Origin: an uncultured Oribacterium sp.
Lineage (GTDB): Bacteria > Bacillota > Clostridia > Lachnospirales > Lachnospiraceae
DNA: 8,970 bases
Assembly (NCBI GenBank): GCA_934279105.1
Contig: CAKQWR010000081.1
Coordinates: 1-8,970 of the forward strand
Direction of reading: 5' to 3'
The position numbers were made by a program, and so were the translations under genes. Shown piece after piece: positions 6,189-8,970 of the stretch (its first letter is position 1; every line of letters starts with the position of its first letter). The notes beneath the pieces were generated by a model. That model had not been told where the DNA came from. It made no database searches and saw only the letters and a list, made by a program, of their open reading frames with translations.

Positions 6189-7580
6189 TTACTTGTTAAA
6201 TGCCTTAAATGCCTTATAGGTGTAGTACACGTCGAGCTTCGAGGTGATTTCCATCGGTGCGTGCATGGCGAGTACCGGCACACCGAGGTCCACGGTATCG
6301 ACATCCATGTCTGCGATGAACTTCGCTACGGTTCCGCCACCACCGAGGTCGACTCTGCCGAGTTCACCGATCTGCCACATCACGTTCTCATCATCCATGT
6401 ACTTGATGACACGCTGCATGGTCTCTGCTGATGCATCGTTCGAGCCTCCCTTGCCATGTGAGCCTGTGTACTTGGTGAGAACCGGTCCACGATTCATGTA
6501 GGAAGCATTGTTCGCCTCGAACGCATCCGGGAAGGTCGGATCGAAGGCAGCGTTTACATCCGCAGACAGGCACAGGGATGCGCGGAGGATGTCGCGCACA
6601 CGCTCGCCCTCTGCCTCAGCGAGGTCCTCGAGGTAGTGAAGCAGCATGTCGCTGGACATACCGGTGTTTCCGATGGAACTGATCTCCTCCTTATCCACCA
6701 GCGCCGTCACGGTGGTGTACTCCGGCTTCTTCGTCTCGATTTCTGCCATCAGCGCCGTGTAGGCACAAACCTTATCATCCTGTCCGTACGCACCGATCAT
6801 GGAGCGATCGAATCCGATATCCACTGCGTGCTGTGCCGGCACCATGGTGAGCTCTGCGCGCATGAAATCCGCCTCGGTGATACCATACATCTCATGAAGG
6901 ATGGACAGCACCTTCAGCTTAAACGCCTGCTTCACTTCCTTATCCGCAATCGGTGTAGAACCGAGAAGAACATTCAGCTCCTCGCCCTTGATACCCTCGG
7001 CGAGCGTGCGCTTCACCTGCTCCTGCGCGAGGTGCGGCAGAAGGTCAGATACGATGAAAACTGGATTGCCCGGCTTCTCACCGAGATCGAGGTCGATAGC
7101 GCGACCGTCACGAAGCATCACACGGCCGTGCAGTGCCAGCGGCGTTACGGTCCACTGATACTTCTTGATGCCACCATAGTAGTGCGTCTTGAAGAACGCG
7201 AGCTCTTCCTTCTCATAGAGAGGATTCGGCTTCAGGTCGAGGCGTGGGCTGTCGATGTGGGCAATGTTGAAGTGCACACCTTCATCGAGCGGGCGCTTTC
7301 CGATGGTGGTCAGAATGATGCTCTTGCCGCGGTTATCGTAATATACCTTATCGCCGGTCTTATATTTCTTCGAGCGCTCAAATGGCTTGTAACCATTCTC
7401 CTCTGCAAGCTTGATGGCTGCACGTACTGCCTCACGCTCGATCTTCGCATGGTCGAGGAACTCCTTGTAGCCCTCGCAGAACGCGTTGGCCTTCTCTACG
7501 TCCTCCGGACGCTCCATGCCGATGTTCTTCATCTCGTAGCAGAGCTTCTCCTCAAGCTTCTGTCCTTCTGTCTTCGCCAT
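6189..7580 (-). CDS. apeA: M18 family zinc aminopeptidase
   Basis: A 463-residue cytoplasmic metallo-aminopeptidase of family M18 (aspartyl aminopeptidase type), of normal length. Expected di-zinc site residues are visible: H108 in AHIDSPRLDLKP, D268 in GQDDKVCAY (bridging), E298/E299 in DKEEISS (catalytic and ligand), D341 in SADVNAAFDP, and H440 in MHAPMEI near the C-terminus. SHGKGGSNDAS at 374-384 is a further conserved segment. The enzyme removes N-terminal residues, often acidic ones, from peptides and works as a large oligomer. The ATG at 7578-7580 has AAAGGAGG seven bases upstream. Only 68 bases separate it from the lepB stop, with at most a weak hairpin, so it may be read through from lepB. 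The symbol apeA is used by analogy; the family call is secure, but substrate preference cannot be read from the sequence. Confidence 0.92.
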   Translation of the reverse strand: MAKTEGQKLEEKLCYEMKNIGMERPEDVEKANAFCEGYKEFLDHAKIEREAVRAAIKLAEENGYKPFERSKKYKTGDKVYYDNRGKSIILTTIGKRPLDEGVHFNIAHIDSPRLDLKPNPLYEKEELAFFKTHYYGGIKKYQWTVTPLALHGRVMLRDGRAIDLDLGEKPGNPVFIVSDLLPHLAQEQVKRTLAEGIKGEELNVLLGSTPIADKEVKQAFKLKVLSILHEMYGITEADFMRAELTMVPAQHAVDIGFDRSMIGAYGQDDKVCAYTALMAEIETKKPEYTTVTALVDKEEISSIGNTGMSSDMLLHYLEDLAEAEGERVRDILRASLCLSADVNAAFDPTFPDAFEANNASYMNRGPVLTKYTGSHGKGGSNDASAETMQRVIKYMDDENVMWQIGELGRVDLGGGGTVAKFIADMDVDTVDLGVPVLAMHAPMEITSKLDVYYTYKAFKAFNK

Positions 7581-7648
7581 AATATATCCTCCTTTAAAAG
7601 CATCACAGATTTTTAATTTTATCGGCTGTCTGTGTTATTTCTGTGAAG

Positions 7649-8521
7649 TCAATGTACGAACCCCGTATCATTGAGTGGCCAGTACTTGACATACACCTTC
7701 GCGACCATCTTATCGCGGGATACCATGTTGTACGCACCCCAGTAGCGGGCATCCAACGAGTTGTTCCGGTTATCGCCGAGCATGTAGTATGAACCCTCCG
7801 GCACCGTAACATCTACCTCCGGGAACTGTGTACCATCGACGATCATCGGCTCCGGCAGATAAGTCTCTGTGATGGCCTCGCCGTTTACATAAACGGTACC
7901 GATCGGCACCTGCATGCTCGAGCCGTCTGCATTGGTTCCGATCTGGATGTTGTGGAACGCCGATGCATCCGCGGTTCCGGTCTGCTTGATCTCGATGTGA
8001 TCGCCCGGCATACCGATGACACGCTTCACATAGTAAACGACGGAATTCTTCTTATCCGGCCGTCCACAGCTCGGACAGATGCCCTTCTCGGTTTCACGAT
8101 ATGTCTGTCCACAGTCCCTGCACTTATATCCATAGATGAAGATGGCGATATCGCCACGCTCGACCTCTCCGAAGGTATACTTCAGCCGTGAACCAAATAC
8201 ACGCGCACCCGGCATGATGGTATCCTGCATGGAACCGGTTGGAATCGTCGAATTTGCGATGATGAAATTGTTGAGACAGAACGCAAGAAGCGCCGCCACT
8301 GCGATGACCTTCACCCAGTCGATCAGCTCCGTGACGAACCCTGTCGGCTTCTCCTCCCCGCTCTTCCGTTTTCTGGAGCGTTTCTTCTCCATATTTGCTT
8401 CATCGTCCTCGGACGCAGATGTGGAATTCTCCATCGGCTGCGCATTTTTTTCTTCGGAAACAGCCTCGTTATCCACACTCTTTCCGTCGCTGTCCACGAC
8501 GTCGAAAAATTTATTTCCCAT
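7649..8521 (-). CDS. lepB: Signal peptidase I with a zinc-ribbon-like insert
   Basis: A 290-residue type I signal peptidase that cleaves signal peptides outside the membrane. A charged cytoplasmic N-terminal region (1-60, rich in Glu/Ser then RSRKRKSG) precedes one membrane helix at about 66-90. Catalytic Ser97 is in IPTGSMQDT and the general base Lys166 in YYVKRVIGMPGD. The conserved GDNRNNSLDARYWG box is at 249-262. Between boxes lies an insert with two CxxC pairs, C134/C137 (KCRDCG) and C149/C152 (ICPSCGRP), which should fold as a zinc ribbon. This is not part of the textbook SPase I. The frame extends to a GTG at 8554, but the ATG at 8519-8521 has CAGGAG eight bases upstream and is preferred. 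No C-terminal membrane helix is present. Confidence 0.93.
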   Translation of the reverse strand: MGNKFFDVVDSDGKSVDNEAVSEEKNAQPMENSTSASEDDEANMEKKRSRKRKSGEEKPTGFVTELIDWVKVIAVAALLAFCLNNFIIANSTIPTGSMQDTIMPGARVFGSRLKYTFGEVERGDIAIFIYGYKCRDCGQTYRETEKGICPSCGRPDKKNSVVYYVKRVIGMPGDHIEIKQTGTADASAFHNIQIGTNADGSSMQVPIGTVYVNGEAITETYLPEPMIVDGTQFPEVDVTVPEGSYYMLGDNRNNSLDARYWGAYNMVSRDKMVAKVYVKYWPLNDTGFVH

Positions 8522-8586
8522 GCTTTTTTCTCCTGTTCTGCTCTGTCCAGGCACCTCAACTGACCGATTTACAGGCTTCGCCGGAC

Positions 8587-8606
8587 CTATCTATTCTAAC
8601 AGATAG
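8587..8606 (-). promoter_or_regulatory. Candidate lepB promoter inside an inverted repeat
   Basis: On the minus strand TGTTAGAAT (8601-8593) fits an extended -10 element (TGnTATAAT). It lies between perfect 6-bp inverted arms, CTATCT and AGATAG (8606-8601 and 8592-8587), so the -10 sits exactly within a dyad that could be an operator or a leader hairpin. The -35 region is weak. Transcription would start near 8586, about 65 bases before the lepB ATG. Confidence 0.4.
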
Positions 8607-8670
8607 CGCGGAAATGTATAGATTTCACACGCCTACTTCATCTTTTTTTAAGACAAGCGTCAGCGTTGGG

Positions 8671-8752
8671 CAGGTGCCGCGGAGGATTTCCACCAGATGC
8701 ACAGTACTACGAGTACGGAAAAATCTAAGCCAGGGACCCTAAGCGGCACCTG
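8671..8752. repeat. Structured intergenic element B (paired with the element at 6068-6181)
   Basis: A perfect 10-bp outer stem, CAGGTGCCGC (8671-8680) with GCGGCACCTG (8743-8752), encloses a core that aligns with element A. Shared blocks are CCAC, ATGC, a 4-bp hairpin GTAC-TACGA-GTAC, AAATC, AAGCC and CCCTAAGCGG. It lies between the pckA terminator (8772-8812) and the candidate lepB promoter (about 8600), so it does not obviously belong to either transcript. This favours an independent small RNA or a dispersed palindromic repeat over a cis-regulatory leader. No known riboswitch, SRP RNA or 6S RNA signature was recognised on either strand. Confidence 0.55.
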
Positions 8753-8771
8753 TACACTCTCTGATGAAATC

Positions 8772-8812
8772 AAAAAAAGAGGACAGCCGGAGGCTTCCGC
8801 CTCTGACTGCCC
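8772..8812 (-). terminator. Intrinsic terminator of pckA
   Basis: On the minus strand 8812-8799 (GGGCAGTCAGAGGC) pairs with 8794-8781 (GCCTCCGGCTGTCC) around a GGAA tetraloop. This forms a 14-bp stem with one mismatch and two wobbles. Seven T residues (8778-8772) follow closely after GA. It starts 24 bases after the pckA stop codon. Confidence 0.9.
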
Positions 8813-8835
8813 TATATGAATGGTAAAGATTGATA

Positions 8836-8970
8836 TTAAAGCTGTGGGCCAGCTGCAACGAGTGCCTTACCAGCCTCATTACCCTCATACTTCACGAAGT
8901 TCTTCTGGAATCTCTGTGCGAGATCCTTTGCCTTCTCCTCCCACTCAGATGCATTTGCATAAGTGTCGCG
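8836..8970 (-). CDS. pckA: Phosphoenolpyruvate carboxykinase (ATP), C-terminal 44 residues
   Basis: The right edge of the window cuts this gene; the start and catalytic core lie outside. The visible end reads [20 protein letters not shown], then [20 protein letters not shown] and GPQL before TAA at 8836-8838. This is the typical C-terminus of ATP-dependent PEP carboxykinase, with the 'DPR.TY....W..KA..LA..F..NF.KY' helix ending the protein. The enzyme interconverts oxaloacetate plus ATP with PEP, CO2 and ADP in the cytoplasm. In fermenting Clostridia it often runs in the carboxylating direction. It is followed by a strong terminator, so it is transcriptionally separate from lepB. Confidence 0.9.
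   Translation of the reverse strand, partial: RDTYANASEWEEKAKDLAQRFQKNFVKYEGNEAGKALVAAGPQL

Noticed and set aside
7604..7634. Terminator between lepB and the aminopeptidase gene
   Set aside because: There is only a 6-bp CACAGA/TCTGTG stem with a 19-base loop and a short, broken T-run; too weak to call.
8522..8554. N-terminal extension of LepB from a GTG at 8554
   Set aside because: The ATG at 8519-8521 has CAGGAG at good spacing; the extra 11 residues carry nothing recognisable.
8660..8760. Cobalamin riboswitch, SRP RNA, twister or pistol ribozyme in element B
   Set aside because: Single motifs look similar (GGTGGAAATCC, AGCCAGGGACC, AAGCC followed by CCCTAAGCG), but they lie on different strands or in the wrong order, and the full consensus of any one family is not met.

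Overview
The window looks like chromosomal DNA from a Gram-positive Clostridia bacterium, most likely Lachnospiraceae or a close relative. The reasons are strong AGGAGG-type ribosome binding sites, a tRNA gene without an encoded CCA, a Lit-type (TIGR01906/DUF1461) membrane protein, a trigger-factor-like lipoprotein, an ATP-type PEP carboxykinase C-terminus and an ISLre2-type transposase remnant. Coding DNA is GC-balanced and the large intergenic gap is AT-rich. The taxonomic call is an inference from gene families, not from a marker gene.

Every convincing protein gene reads on the minus strand. In the direction of transcription (right to left) they are: the end of pckA (8836-8970) with a strong terminator; signal peptidase I (7649-8521) carrying a four-cysteine zinc-ribbon-like insert; an M18 aminopeptidase (6189-7580); a trigger-factor/FKBP-like lipoprotein (4718-6031) with a strong terminator; a gap of about 1 kb filled with repeats; a Lit-like lipoprotein N-acyl transferase (2955-3701); the ribosome-associated GTPase HflX (1525-2808); the YlmH S4-domain RNA-binding protein (561-1364); and tRNA-Arg(CCT) (347-420) with its own promoter and terminator. 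The left edge holds the truncated N-terminal part of an ISLre2-type transposase on the plus strand, followed by short sequence with no assignable gene.

The genes fall loosely into two themes. One is the envelope and secretion: LepB removes signal peptides, the lipoprotein is probably an extracytoplasmic foldase, and the Lit-like enzyme would remodel lipoprotein N-termini. The other is translation and ribosome rescue: HflX, YlmH and tRNA-Arg. No defence system, CRISPR array or biosynthetic cluster is visible.

The most unusual material is non-coding. (1) Two intergenic segments, 6068-6181 and 8671-8752, share a conserved core inside outer and inner stems whose sequences differ but still pair, which suggests a dispersed structured RNA or palindromic repeat family. 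(2) The gap at 4081-4670 is an array of units of about 37-52 bp. The units start with TAATG and carry a CTATTGTGTCAAA-like motif. They point in opposite directions on the two sides of a short palindrome, degenerate on the left and sharpen into a clean 37/38-bp tandem array that runs into the lipoprotein gene's terminator.
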